Assembly (NCBI GenBank): GCA_018417955.1
Contig: JACTVC010000002.1
Span: forward strand, 1,054,001-1,118,000
DNA from: Laccaria trichodermophora
Lineage: Eukaryota; Basidiomycota; Agaricomycetes; Agaricales; Hydnangiaceae
DNA length: 64,000 nucleotides
Direction: 5' to 3'
Below are positions 46,195 through 56,690 of this stretch, in pieces (position 1 is the stretch's first letter; each line of letters opens with the position of its first letter). The notes under the pieces are model-generated. The model saw only the letters and a list, made by a program, of their open reading frames with translations. It searched no databases and was not told the DNA's origin. A program made the translations under genes and the position numbers.

Positions 46195-47539
46195 TCAAAC
46201 CAACTTCAGCACATCACCCAAAACGCCCATAGCAGTAACCGCCGCACCCGCACCAGCACCCTGGATGATTAACGGTCGAGGACTATACCTCTCCGTATGG
46301 AACATGATAATATTATCAGACCCGCCAAGAGAGGTCGCGAATGGGTGGGTGGTTGGGTACCTTCATAACACACACACATTAGCACTCAGCCTCGTTAATT
46401 AGTATTGAACAAGAAAAACGACAACTCACTTCTCCAACCCAGCTCTCACCTCCCCCCCTTTGACATCCACAACGCCTACAAACCTAAGCACCTTTCCCTC
46501 TTTACTCGCTTCTTCCCTCAATTTGGCAAACTGGGCGTCATGCGCAGGTAGACGGGCGAGGAACTCGTCGCCTGTGGGTATCCCTTCTAATTCGGGAGGG
46601 ATGAGTGAAGCTGTTTTGATGGATTTGAAGGATTGGAGTGGTGGCAATGAGGAAGGGGAGGAGGAGGGGAAATAGGATATGATGCGCGAGAGGATGGTCA
46701 GTTTACGTGCTACGTCGAAACCGTTCAAGTCGTCTGCTGGGTGTGGTTCCTGTGTGCGCGTAGTAAGGAGCAGGTAAGAAGGGAAAGGAAGGGAAGAAAC
46801 ATACCGTATACCCCTTCTCCCTCGCAACACCAACAACAGCAGAAAACGCCGGTCCACCTTCACGTCCCGTCGAAAACTCATTAAAAATATAACTCATCGT
46901 CCCAGAAAAAACACCCTCGATCTTGATGATCTTATCCCCCGTCCCAAGTAGTTCCTTCAACGTCGATATAACGGGCAACCCAGCACCAACAGTCGCTTCG
47001 TTCAAGTACCGCCCCCCACCCTGCTTACTACTCGCGTCTAGAATATCTTTCCAGAGCTGTACGTCCCCAGAATACGCTTTTTTATTAGGAGTGACGACGT
47101 TGATGCCTTGTGCGAGCCAGGTGGGGTATAAAGCCGCAACGGCGTCGGAGGAGGTGTTGTCTACCAATATCACACGTTCTTTCTCTTGGGAGACGAGGGT
47201 TGTAAGTCGTGTAGTGAGGCTTTGGAGGTTTGCGGGGAGGGAAGACGAAGACAGGAGGGACTTCCATTCATTTTTGAGTTGGGTGGCGGAAGATGAGGGT
47301 GAGGTGGGGTCGAGGGTGAGTGTGCGTGTGGAGGAAGTTAAAGAGATGAGTTTGAGTGGGGAGGGTGGGGGGATTGAGAGGAGTTGAGAGATAAATTCGG
47401 AGCCGACGAGGCCGACACCTACTACGGCTACTAGAAGAGGTTTTGGTGTAGACATGATGAATCGATGGTAGATGGTTGAGAGGGGGCGAAGGTGGAGGAT
47501 GGAGGGAGGGGAACGGAGGGATAATCGAGTGATCGACAT
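46195..47539 (-). CDS. HOM6: Homoserine dehydrogenase (3 exons)
   Basis: Exons 46805-47539, 46430-46749 and 46195-46360; introns of 55 and 69 nt. Reduces aspartate semialdehyde to homoserine with NAD(P)H, the branch step to methionine and threonine. The N-terminal Rossmann motif [14 protein letters not shown] is visible, then NVVTPNKKA, the [20 protein letters not shown] segment (substrate region), [34 protein letters not shown], and at the end [15 protein letters not shown] and [20 protein letters not shown]. All are family hallmarks. Two starts are possible: 47455 ([15 protein letters not shown]), the usual fungal beginning, or 47539, which adds 28 residues rich in Ser, Arg and Leu. The extension might be a mitochondrial presequence or simply 5' UTR. 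Housekeeping gene; no sign of decay. Confidence 0.95.
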
Positions 47540-47600
47540 AATTATAACGCGATACTGATCCCATCGATGGGTGTAATTAGTCTATATCACAAAAGTACAT

Positions 47601-48841
47601 CTAAGATATCCCGCGATATGTTCTAATCTGGCTCTTCATCCTCTCAGCCTGCCCATTCGTGAATTGGTTCAAGCACGAGTCGACGCTATAGTCCATGTAA
47701 TTATCTAGTACAGAACCACTCAGCATATATAAATCAAAGAGAACGAAAAAGCGCTGCTCACGAATGGGATCCACCCCGGCTTGACTACACGTATCTTTAG
47801 TAGCAGGACACCCTCTGGTCGGGGTACCCTCATACGGCGTATCGCTAACACCATCCCCAGGCGCCTCGCAGCCGCCCTGAATATACACTCCTTGTTAACT
47901 ACGCGTTTGATCCCTTGAAAAAAGACGAGCGTACCTGAAATGTATGATACAGCCCAACCCAATGCCCAACCTCATGCGTCACCGTCCGTCCAAGGTTGAA
48001 CGACGGCGTAGTGCCACCTGGTAAAGACGAATACAGAACCACCACCCCATCGTCCTTTGGCGCGTTGCTGTACGCGATGGGGAACGTAGAGTATCCGAGG
48101 AGGCCCAACCATTCTCCGGAGAAGCTGTCGCGAGGCGATATTTTCGACAAGTTGGGAGGGACAAAGGGAGTCTGCACTTACTCGACGGAATAGAGGTTCA
48201 AGTCCGCCGCACCACCTATCCGAAGTTTCGCTTTCATCTGGGTTTGTTGCGTCCTGTCATAAACGGGGGTGTGGTAAGCAAAACGAAGAGGTGAGGAAAA
48301 GGGGGAAAAAGCGAACGTCTGCGGCCCTCCATTTATAAACCAATCTCGGTTAATCGTATAATCAACACCCGCAAGCACGAACTTCAACCCCGTAGGTTCG
48401 TAGTCGGCATTCAAAACGTCCATCTGGCTATTCACCTGCTCCTTTCTGCATTCATTCCACACATCAATCAGTCTCTTTTTAGTTAACGAACGCAAGGAGA
48501 GGAGACGCACGGAACCCAACCGCCCTCAATGCTCTTATTCTGGGCTACTACATGGAACCACACGTTGATCGGAGCGTTCAGGGAGGTTTCGGATTCGATG
48601 AGGACTTGGGAAGTCCTGTCGAGGTCGAATCGGTGCTCGTACTCTGCAGCTTTTTCAGAACTGATTTCTGAACCGCATTGTCTGGTGTGGAGTGGTTAAC
48701 AACGTTCAAGTCAGAGGGCGAGTGGCAAGCGTACCTGCTAGGTGCGTTTGCAGTGTTATCGACCTGCTCTTGAGAAACTGCACCGAGGACGAGGGGAAGT
48801 AAGTATATCAAACCCGAGACGACGTGGATGGAGGAGAGCAT
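47601..48841 (-). CDS. Secreted M43B (pappalysin-like) metalloprotease
   Basis: Begins [20 protein letters not shown], a signal peptide. The first exons are 48735-48841, 48511-48681 and one from 48445; more introns follow (one ends in GACAG near 48254, another in GACAG near 48130, others after the active site and in the 3' part). The zinc site [17 protein letters not shown] fits HExxHxxGxxH (47955-48005). The downstream [12 protein letters not shown] motif and Met-turn [10 protein letters not shown] are family features. The N-terminal part ([24 protein letters not shown]) is the usual fungal M43B pro/catalytic region. Predicted extracellular endopeptidase for protein breakdown. The intron at 48682-48734 and the one ending at 48446 keep frame. 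Confidence 0.9.
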
Positions 48842-50297
48842 TGGTGGCTAGTGTCTGTCTGGAAGAAGGAATGAGAGAGGACCAGAGATATATGAAGAAA
48901 AAGAAGGTACCATTTTCGGGTGGCCTGAACAAAGGACCTTTATGCGTGCCATTGACATAGGAGAACTGTGGCTCAGCCCTGCTCAGGACGCTTGGCAATC
49001 GGATCGAGAAACTTGAAGGACTGGTAAAATAGGAGGATGCAGTTCAAGTAGAACCACATCGCTGCTGCGCTTCGTTGAAGCTTGGGGGTTGATGTTGAGG
49101 AGGAGCGAGGAGGAGAACTTCGAAATGAGGGTCACCCAGACGCGTCCTCACGCGATTGTCACGCAAAATTGCACTCTCCACAAGTTACACCAGTGTACGG
49201 CGTTCCTTCTGCTTCAAATGTTCTCATGGCAACCTAATATTTGTGAAGGCTCCTGTGAGGCAGCCAAATTGCCTATAACCATCCGAACGGTGCCAATTCT
49301 ACACTCAGGCAAAGGAATTGTGACGCTCCACCACTCGCCAATAGCAGAAAATCCCGAAGTAGCTCACCCATCTCAACATCCCCAAACCAATTGGCGTTAT
49401 CGCTGTTCTGCGTCTAACTTCGATCGTGTCTGGTGTAGCAACTACAAAGGGCGAGTCAGCTCCCATTTCTCCCTAATCGCCACATCAAGTCGACGTCGCG
49501 GCTTCTTCCATCTTCCCCCTCGTCCTCAATCTTGTTCCTGCACTCCATGTTGAGCGCTTTGGTCTCGTGCTTCAAGATGTCAAGCTGAAGCTCACCTTCC
49601 CGCGTCCTGAGCTCCGTCAAAGGCGCGAAGCTTGTCAGTCTTGGTGGGGCGGAGGGCTTCGTTGGCCAGGTCAATCGCGTTGGAAGGAAGCGGTTCGAAA
49701 CGCGGTGTGCGATCGCGTTGGGAAGGAAGCGGTGGAACACAGCTGTTCAGGTGAGGGGTGGGGACAGAGAAATTGGCGGCTGTTCTGGAGAGTGATTGGC
49801 AGATTGGGTGATGCAATACGACTACCCAACCTCAGGGTAGGGGGGACCGAAGAGGAAGGGGAACCAAAACTACATCCGCCCTCTCGACACTTCACAGTGC
49901 TTTCCCGAGGATAACTAAGGCGTCTAGGTGTACGTATATGCTGTCAGGAGGTATCGCACATAAAGTCCTCCTCGACAGCAGAAAAGTTCCGGATTTTCGG
50001 CATCAGATCCCTGTGTCCGCGAAGATGGCTGATGGGTTCATCAGGATGTGTCCGTTGTGGAGGAACTGTTGGCTCCACGGATACAACTCAAAGCCACAAC
50101 TCGTCTTTCGAGCATGGTTTGCGCTTCTCTGAACCAGCGCCCAACGCCACAGCAGTCAATGTTGGGCTGTGTCGAGTGAGCGCTTGGTGCAAGGAACGTG
50201 CCCTGGCAAAACGCGAAAGATGCCTCGTGGTGGGATAGGGTTAACTGCACCCAAGTTCTCCCTTCTTTCCTCCACCCCCATCTCTTATGCTTTCAAC
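48842..50297. other. Intergenic region with a possible broken coding fragment
   Basis: Minus-strand 49480-49715 reads as coiled-coil-like coding sequence (LANEALRPTKTDKLRAFD, then ELRTREGELQLDILKHETKA) but changes frame by one base near 49620. It may be a remnant exon; no family is recognised. The rest holds the promoter of the NB-ARC-TPR gene and has normal CpG content. Confidence 0.35.
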
Positions 50298-53200
50298 ATG
50301 ACTGGACAACATATCCTTCAAGGTGCTCAGAATGTCGTTATAAGAGACGGCGTATTCATGGCTGCCGATACTGTACGTGATGCTCCCCACTCCCTGTTAT
50401 CCCCCGCTAATCAATAGGTATCTTGCCCAGATTAATTACAACACTGGCACTGGCAACAGAACGACTTCCGATGCGGCGATTCCCCTAAAACCAGACTCAA
50501 GTATTCGGTTCACAGGACGAACTGACGTTCTCGCAACATTGAAGGAACATTTTACTGCCAAAAGCAACAATAAACTCTGCCGTAAAAAATTCTTTTTGTT
50601 GTATGGCATGGGGGGTATTGGGAAGACTCAGATTTGTTTAAGGTTCATTGAGGAGATGTCTGACTAGTAAGTACTCTATCATGCCACTTGGTTCCTGTTT
50701 CTCATGGGTCCCCAGCTTTTCCCAAATTTTCTGGATTGATGCATCTTCCATTGATACAATCACACAGGGACTGAAGGGAATCTGCAACCTTCCTGAGGCT
50801 AAGTCTTTTGCACTGGATGGGTCACCTCAGTCTGCTCTATGGTGGATCAGCTCTCTGGGAGATAACTATGCAATGGTCTTTGATAATGCTGATAATTTGA
50901 CACCTGATGAACTTGAGCCATATTTTCCATCTGGGCTAGGGGGAAATATTCTGATAACTAGTCGTAACTCTGGTCTAAGACATTTGACTTCACATGAGAA
51001 TTCTCTTGAGGTGAAAGAGATGGGAGAAAATGATGCCATCTCTTTACTCTTGAAAGCTGCTTGCTTGGATGAGTCTCAGGATGATTTACAAGCTTTACAA
51101 GCTGAGGCTTCCAAGATTGTGAATGTACTCTTTTGCATTCCTCTGGCTATTGATCAGGCTGGTGCTTTAATTGCTTTTGGGGGCACAGATATCAGAGACT
51201 ATCTTGATGAATATTCTCAATACAAAGAAAGATTATTGTCTTACCCAGCTTTCAAAGGGGCATCTAAATATAACAGAAGTGTGTATGGAACTTGGGAGCT
51301 ATCATTCAAAGAAATTCAGCAAAGAGCTAACAATCATGATTCTCAAAGAGCTGAGGCAGCTAAGAGTGCAATGCTTCTGCTGGCAATGTTTGCTTTCTTT
51401 CATTTTGATGGTATTACAGAGGAAATTTTTTCTTATGCTGCTACTCAAAAGCATGAGAAAAATGGAGATACTGAGCAAAAGTCTGCCTTACCTTTGGCAA
51501 GCTCAGTAATAGACCACACACTGCTTCAGCTTCATAGCACAGGAAAATGGGATAACTTCATCTTAAAAGAGGGTGTTCAAGTATTACTATCTTTTAGCCT
51601 GATCAAACTGGTTTCATCCAAAGGTGTCTATAACATGCATCCACTTATCCATGGATGGGGAAGAGACAGAATGTCCTCAGAAGATAGACAGAGATACTCT
51701 TTGATGGCATATGTAATGTTAGCAGGCTCTCTGCCAGAAAATTTTGATGAGCAGCCATACCACTTCAGACGGATTTTGGTCACTCACTTGAGAGCTAATA
51801 TAATGCACAGTGCCATGGCAAAGAAGGAGATGGTTGATAGATACTTTGATGATGCTCATGAAAAGTTTGGGAGACTGTTGACAGAACAGGGATTTTATAG
51901 TGAGGCAGAGAAGTTCCAAATTCAAGTACTGGATATAAGAAGCAGAAAACTTGGAGAGGAACACCCAGTTACAATCAACATGATGGTTGACCTTGCAACT
52001 ACATATATGAAATTAGGAAAATATGCAGATGCAGAGAGGCTACAAATCAAAGCTCTAGATCTTATAAACTGGCTTCTTGGAGAAGAACACCTAGATACAA
52101 TCACTGCCATTAGTAACCTTGCATCTACATATGAGAGCCTAGGAAAATATGCAGATGCAGAGAAACAACAAATCAAAGTTCTAGATCTTAGAAACAGACT
52201 TCTTGGGGAAGAACACCCAGGTACAATTGATGCAATGAATAACCTGGCAATTACATATGTGAGCCTAGGAAAATATGCAGATGCAGAGAAGCTACAAATT
52301 GAAGTTCTAGATCTAAGAAACAAACTTCTTGGAGAAGAACACCCATATACAATTAGTGCCATGAGTAACCTTGCATTAACATATGACAGTCTAGGAAAAT
52401 ATGCAGATGCAGAGAAGCTCCAAATACAAGTTCTGAATATGGGAAACAGACTTCTTGGAGAAGAACACCCAGAGACAATCACTGCTATGAATAACCTGGC
52501 AATTGCATATAACAGTCTAGGAAAATATGCAGATGCAGAGAAGCTACAAATCAAAGTTCTAGATCTAAGAAACAAACTTCTTGGAGAAGAACACCCAGAT
52601 ACAATTAGTGCCATGAATAACCTTGCAGTAACATATGAAAGGCTAGGAAAATATGCAGATGCAGAGAAGCTCCAAATACAAGTTCTGGATATGGGAAACA
52701 GACTTCTTGGAGAAGAACACCCAGAGACAATCGCTGCTATGAATAACCTGGAAAATATATATGACAGTCTAGGAAGACATGCAGATGCAGAGAGACTAGC
52801 AATCAAAGTTCTAGATCTAAGAAACAGACTTCTTGGAGAAGAACACCCAGCTACAATTAATGCCATGAGTGACCTGGCAATTAGATATGACAGTCTGGGA
52901 AAATATGCAGATGCAGAGAAGCTACAAATCAAAGTTCTAGATCTAAGGAACAAACTTCTTGGAGAAGAACACCCAGGTATAATTAGTGCCATGAATAACC
53001 TGGCAATTGCATATGACAGTCTAGGAAAATATGCAGATGCAGAGAAGCTACAAATCAAGGTTCTAGATCTAAGAAACAAACTTCTTGGAGAAGAGCACCC
53101 AGGTACAATTAGTGCCATGAGTAACCTTGCAGTAACATATGAAAGTCTAGGAAAATATGCAGATGCAGAGAGGCTCCAAATACAAGTTCTGGATATGAGA

Positions 53201-53866
53201 AAGAAATGTTTTGGAGAAGAACACCCATATACAATTAGAGCCATGAGTAACCTTGCATTTACATATAAGGGGCTAGGAATATATGCAGCTGCAGAGAAGC
53301 TCCAAATACAAGTTCTGGATATGAGCAAGAAACTTCTTGGAGAAGAACACCCAGATACAATTAGTGCCATGAGTAACCTTGCATTAATATATGACAGTCT
53401 AGGAAAATATGCAGATGCAGAGAAGCTCCAAATACAAGTTTTGGATATGAGAAACAGAATTCTTGGAGAAGAACACCCAGGTACAATTAGTGCCATGAAT
53501 AACCTGGCAATTGCATATGAGAGTCTAGGAAAACATGCAGATGCAGAGAAACTAGGAATCAAAGCTCTAGATCTAAGAAACAGAATTTTTGGAGAAGAAC
53601 ACCCATATACAATTAGAGCCATGAGTAACCTTGCATTTACATATAAGGAGCTAGAAAAATATGCAGATGCAGAGAAGCTCCAGATAGAAATTCTGGATAT
53701 GAGAAAGAAACTTCTTGGAGAAGAACACCCAGATACAATCAGAGCCATGAATAACCTTGCAATTACATATAGGAATCTAGAAAAACATGCAGATGCAGAG
53801 AAGCTTGAAATACAAGTTCTGGTTATGAGGAGGAAGCTTCTTGAAGAAGAACATCCAGATACAATA
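50298..53866 (+). pseudogene. NB-ARC-TPR (NLR-like, STAND) gene, 3' end interrupted by a MITE
   Basis: Exons 50298-50372, 50431-50666 and from 50716; introns of 58 and 49 nt, phases 0 and 2. N-terminus: a 25-residue exon with GAQNVVIRDGVFMAAD, a short motif placed where fungal NLRs carry signalling domains. NB-ARC: P-loop LLYGMGGIGKTQI (about 50599-50637), Walker B YAMVFDNAD, ILITSRN and the FCIPLAIDQAGA (GxP) segment. From about 51900 there are some 15 kinesin-light-chain-type TPRs of 42 residues (LGKYADAEKLQIKVLDLRNK pattern). The frame runs through DTI into a MITE at 53867 and stops at 53938 (total about 1,180 residues). The original last TPRs lie after the MITE (54254-54590), where a 4-bp ACAT duplication adds a second frameshift. 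It may still make a truncated NLR-like protein. CpG is nearly absent after 50580. Confidence 0.85.
51880..53866. repeat. 126-bp tandem TPR-coding repeats
   Basis: About 15 units of 126 bp with high nucleotide similarity (recurring AAATATGCAGATGCAGAGAA). From 52021 to 53880 I find a single CpG (52731). Confidence 0.88.
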
Positions 53867-54251
53867 GGGTGTTTCACAGTAGGCCAACTTAGGTCCCAAC
53901 TTTCAATCCAACTTGTGGACCAACTTCAACAAAGTTGAAGAGGAAGTTGGCCAACTCTACTGTGAAACACCTTAAATTGCAGAAAACATGAAGTTGGGCT
54001 GATTTGTGCTCGGAATCCCTTCTGTATGCAAATTTCTGCCTATTTTGGATGTGTGGGAAGTTGCAAGGTGAAGTTGGGCACCAAGTTGGGATCAAAGTTG
54101 GCTGCAAATCGGCCTTGGCACCATGATTTGCATCCCAACTTGATGAAGTTGGTCAAACTTTGTTGGTCCAACTTGGCAAAAGTTGGTCAACAAGTTGGGC
54201 ATTAAGTTGGGCCCAAAGTTGGGCCCAAAGTTGGCCTACCGTGAAACCCCC
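53867..54251. mobile_element. 385-bp MITE inside the NB-ARC-TPR gene
   Basis: Left end GGGTGTTTCACAGTAGGCCA, right end TGGCCTACCGTGAAACCCCC: inverted repeats of about 24 bp with two mismatches. It is flanked by TA on both sides (53865-53866 and 54252-54253). The interior is made of AAGTTGG/CCAACTT words; bases 53867-53972 alone form a long inverted repeat. No coding capacity. Confidence 0.82.
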
Positions 54252-54253
54252 TA

Positions 54254-54590
54254 ATCACTGCTATGAGTAACCTTGCAGTTACATACATATGAGAGTCTAG
54301 GAAAATATGCAGATGCAGAAAAGCTTGGAATACATGTTCTGGATATGAGGAGACTTCTTGGAGAGGATCACCCTGATACAATTGGTGCAATGCAAAATCT
54401 TGCAGTAACATTTTGTCTTTTACAGAAATACAAAGATGCAGCCAGGCTTGAAGTCCAAGTTGTAGATCTAAGAAATAAATTTTCTGGAGAAGAACATCCA
54501 CAAACAGTGAAAGCAGTGGCATTCCTTGCAGACATTAGATCTCAAGATAACACAAAACTTCAAAAACTGAAACAAAAAAAAACAAGGTGA
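54254..54590 (+). pseudogene. Separated last TPRs of the NB-ARC-TPR gene
   Basis: Continues the repeat pattern (AMSNLAVTY, YESLGKYADAEKLGIHVLD, LLGEDHPDTIGAMQNLAVTF, EEHPQTVKAVAFLADI) and ends in a Lys-rich tail at 54590. An extra ACAT near 54284-54291 (ACATACATATGAG where sister units have ACATATGAG) breaks the frame. It is cut off from the main gene by the MITE. Confidence 0.8.
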
Positions 54591-54980
54591 GTCTTATCTA
54601 CTCTAAAGTTTAGTTAATTCACATATTAACAACATTAGCTCACCATCTTTTTGAAACTGCAAATACATTTTCCAAATATTTAAAAGAAAGGTATTGCAAT
54701 ATTCCAATGATTCTTAGATAATAAATCCTTGTTTAAATTTTAAGTAGGATGTACAGTCATAAGTAAACATACCCTTTGTACATGCCCCATAACAAATCTT
54801 TTTGTCAGAATCACCCATCTTGATGATTCCAGCTGGCTAGCTCCAGAGTGTAAGTACCTCATCTGGCATAGAGCAGCTAGTGCCTGTTAAGTATATCTAC
54901 CTCAATGGGTTAGCTTGTCATCCTGGAACAATAAATGTAATGGACCATTATCATAGATCATGACCTAGCTAAATGGAGCT
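54591..54980. other. 3' flank of the NB-ARC-TPR gene
   Basis: A+T-rich and CpG-poor; no gene seen. Confidence 0.45.
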
Positions 54981-54984
54981 ACAT

Positions 54985-55250
54985 ATACAACTTGGAAAAG
55001 AGGGGGGAAAGAATGGGGGAGGAGGGGAAAGAATTTTACCAAAGGGGGGTGACTTGATAATTTTCTTGGGGAAGCATAGGGAAGGAGGGGAGACAAATTT
55101 ACAGAAGGAGAGAGGGGGGGGAGAGGGAAGCTGGGGAAACAAATTGGGGGGAGGCTTGAGAAAGTTGGGGGGAAGCATAGGGAAGGAGTCTAGGAGAGGA
55201 AACAAATTCACAGGAGGGGAGAGAGGGGGCAGGGAAGGAGGGAAGCCAAA
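54985..55250 (+). repeat. Purine-rich (G/A) tract
   Basis: About 265 bp almost entirely A and G on the plus strand, with many runs of 4-8 G and internal duplications such as GGAAGCATAGGGAAGGAG (near 55070 and 55168). Capable of triplex or G-quadruplex folding in principle. Confidence 0.7.
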
Positions 55251-55289
55251 GTTATCTACTTGCTTGTAAAATCTTCTTGAATTTGAAAT

Positions 55290-55630
55290 AGCAGGGGGTC
55301 AAATTTAAAATTCTCTGCAGAATCTGAAAGGGCAGGGTATGGAATATGAAAGAGTGGGTTGCAGATTGCAAAATTCTCCAGTGGAATTTGAAGAAGGGGG
55401 GTGAGGGGAAGGATGGAAGGAATTGAAAATTCTCTGCACAGAAATTGAAAGAGTGGGGCATGGTATTGACAATGCTCTATGCAGAAATTGAAAAAGTGGG
55501 GCATGGAATTTGAAAATTCTCTGTGTGGAAATTGAAAGAGCAGAGCACAGAATGTGAAGGAGCAGGGCACAGAATATAAAAGAGTGAGGTACAGCATTAA
55601 AATTCTCCATACAGAATTTGAAAGAGGAGG
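55290..55630. repeat. Degenerate minisatellite with a GAATTTGAAAGAG core
   Basis: Repeats of roughly 22-27 bp built on GAAATTGAAAGAGTGGGGCA and similar. The same core forms the cleaner array at 56263-56424. Confidence 0.65.
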
Positions 55631-55633
55631 GCT

Positions 55634-56140
55634 TGTTACAAACTCTTTTTCTTTACAATATGTACAAACACATGCAGACACTTACATATTCCTAAGACGT
55701 ATCTAGACTATACTAAACAGTTCTAGATATGCATCCCAGTCAGATTTCTCCACTATGATATGACTCAGTAGACTTACATAGACTTAGTATGACTTGCATG
55801 ACTCTACACAAGTCATATGAACTCATACTTCTGACTCATACTTGACTCACACCCTTAGTATATAAGTAGGGTACTTTCAGTTGTATTTGTAGCTTGAACC
55901 TAAGCTTAGCTCATTCCTCAGTCAGACCCTTGGAAACTTAGATTGCTCTTGAACTCTAAAAGTCTTTTGACTTAGAGCCTCTTTGAAACCTCAAATGAAC
56001 TTATAAGTCTTCAACATCGAAGACTTATAAATTTAGGCCTAGTCAGCATACAACTACAAACGATACTGAATCTCTATATGACAGTCCTTCAGGTGTAGAG
56101 CATTGCAGAACCCTGTAGTGTCATTATCAAAGCCATAACA
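55634..56140 (+). repeat. Possible solo LTR
   Basis: Starts TGTTACAAAC and ends CATAACA, matching short inverted termini. A TATATAAG box lies near 55858. No target duplication is visible (GGGCT left, AACTG right), so this is only a candidate. Confidence 0.3.
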
Positions 56141-56262
56141 AACTGACAGTAAAGATTACATTGTCTCAGAAGGGAGTGTAGCACAAATGAATGAACAGAC
56201 GAATGAACTCAAAGCTTAATAACTGCCCATTACACTTAGTACCCATAACAGGGCTGCTGCAT

Positions 56263-56424
56263 AGAATTGAAAAGAGTGGGGCATGGGATTTGAAAGAGCA
56301 GGGTACAAAATTTGAAAGAGTGTTGCAGGGAATTGGAAACAGTGGGGCACAGAATTTGAAAGAGCAGAACATGGAATTGGGAAGAGTGGGGCATGGATTT
56401 TGAAAGAGCAGGGCAGGTTCTCCC
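56263..56424. repeat. 22-bp minisatellite, about 7 units
   Basis: Units alternate between AATTGAAAAGAGTGGGGCATGG-type and ATTTGAAAGAGCAGGGTACA-type, spacing 21-23 bp. Confidence 0.75.
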
Positions 56425-56502
56425 CAGTCTCCCACACCATTCTATGCCTGCCTCATTACAAATTATCTCCCTGTGTTCTCCCTTACTTTTTCCCACTTTT
56501 CA

Positions 56503-56690
56503 CAAAATGCAGAAATCAAAGGGACTCCCAACTGTGTTTTCCAAAAATGCAGAGGTCAAACAAACTCCTCAATCTGTTTTTACAAAAGGCAGACTTTGTT
56601 TGAACTCCTCACTATACACCCCACTTTGTTTGAAAAAAAGCAGAGATCAAACAACCTCCCCACTGTGTTTTCCAAAAATGTGTGCGGAAT
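56503..56690. repeat. About 40-bp minisatellite, 4 degenerate units
   Basis: Repeated AAAATGCAGAGGTCAAAC...CTGTGTTTTCCA pattern at about 56504, 56544, 56583 and 56636. CpG returns to normal just after it. Confidence 0.65.

Noticed and set aside
51922..53877. 651-codon minus-strand open frame opposite the TPR repeats
   Set aside because: Repetitive mirror of the TPR-coding array; a by-product of 126-bp periodicity with no stop in that frame.
52021..53880. A CRISPR-like array (regular direct repeats)
   Set aside because: Period 126 bp equals 42 codons, the repeats are coding TPRs with no separate spacers, and the organism is eukaryotic.
55632..56160. A complete copia-type element
   Set aside because: Only short inverted ends and a TATA-like box are present; no gag/pol and no target duplication, so only a low-confidence solo LTR is listed.
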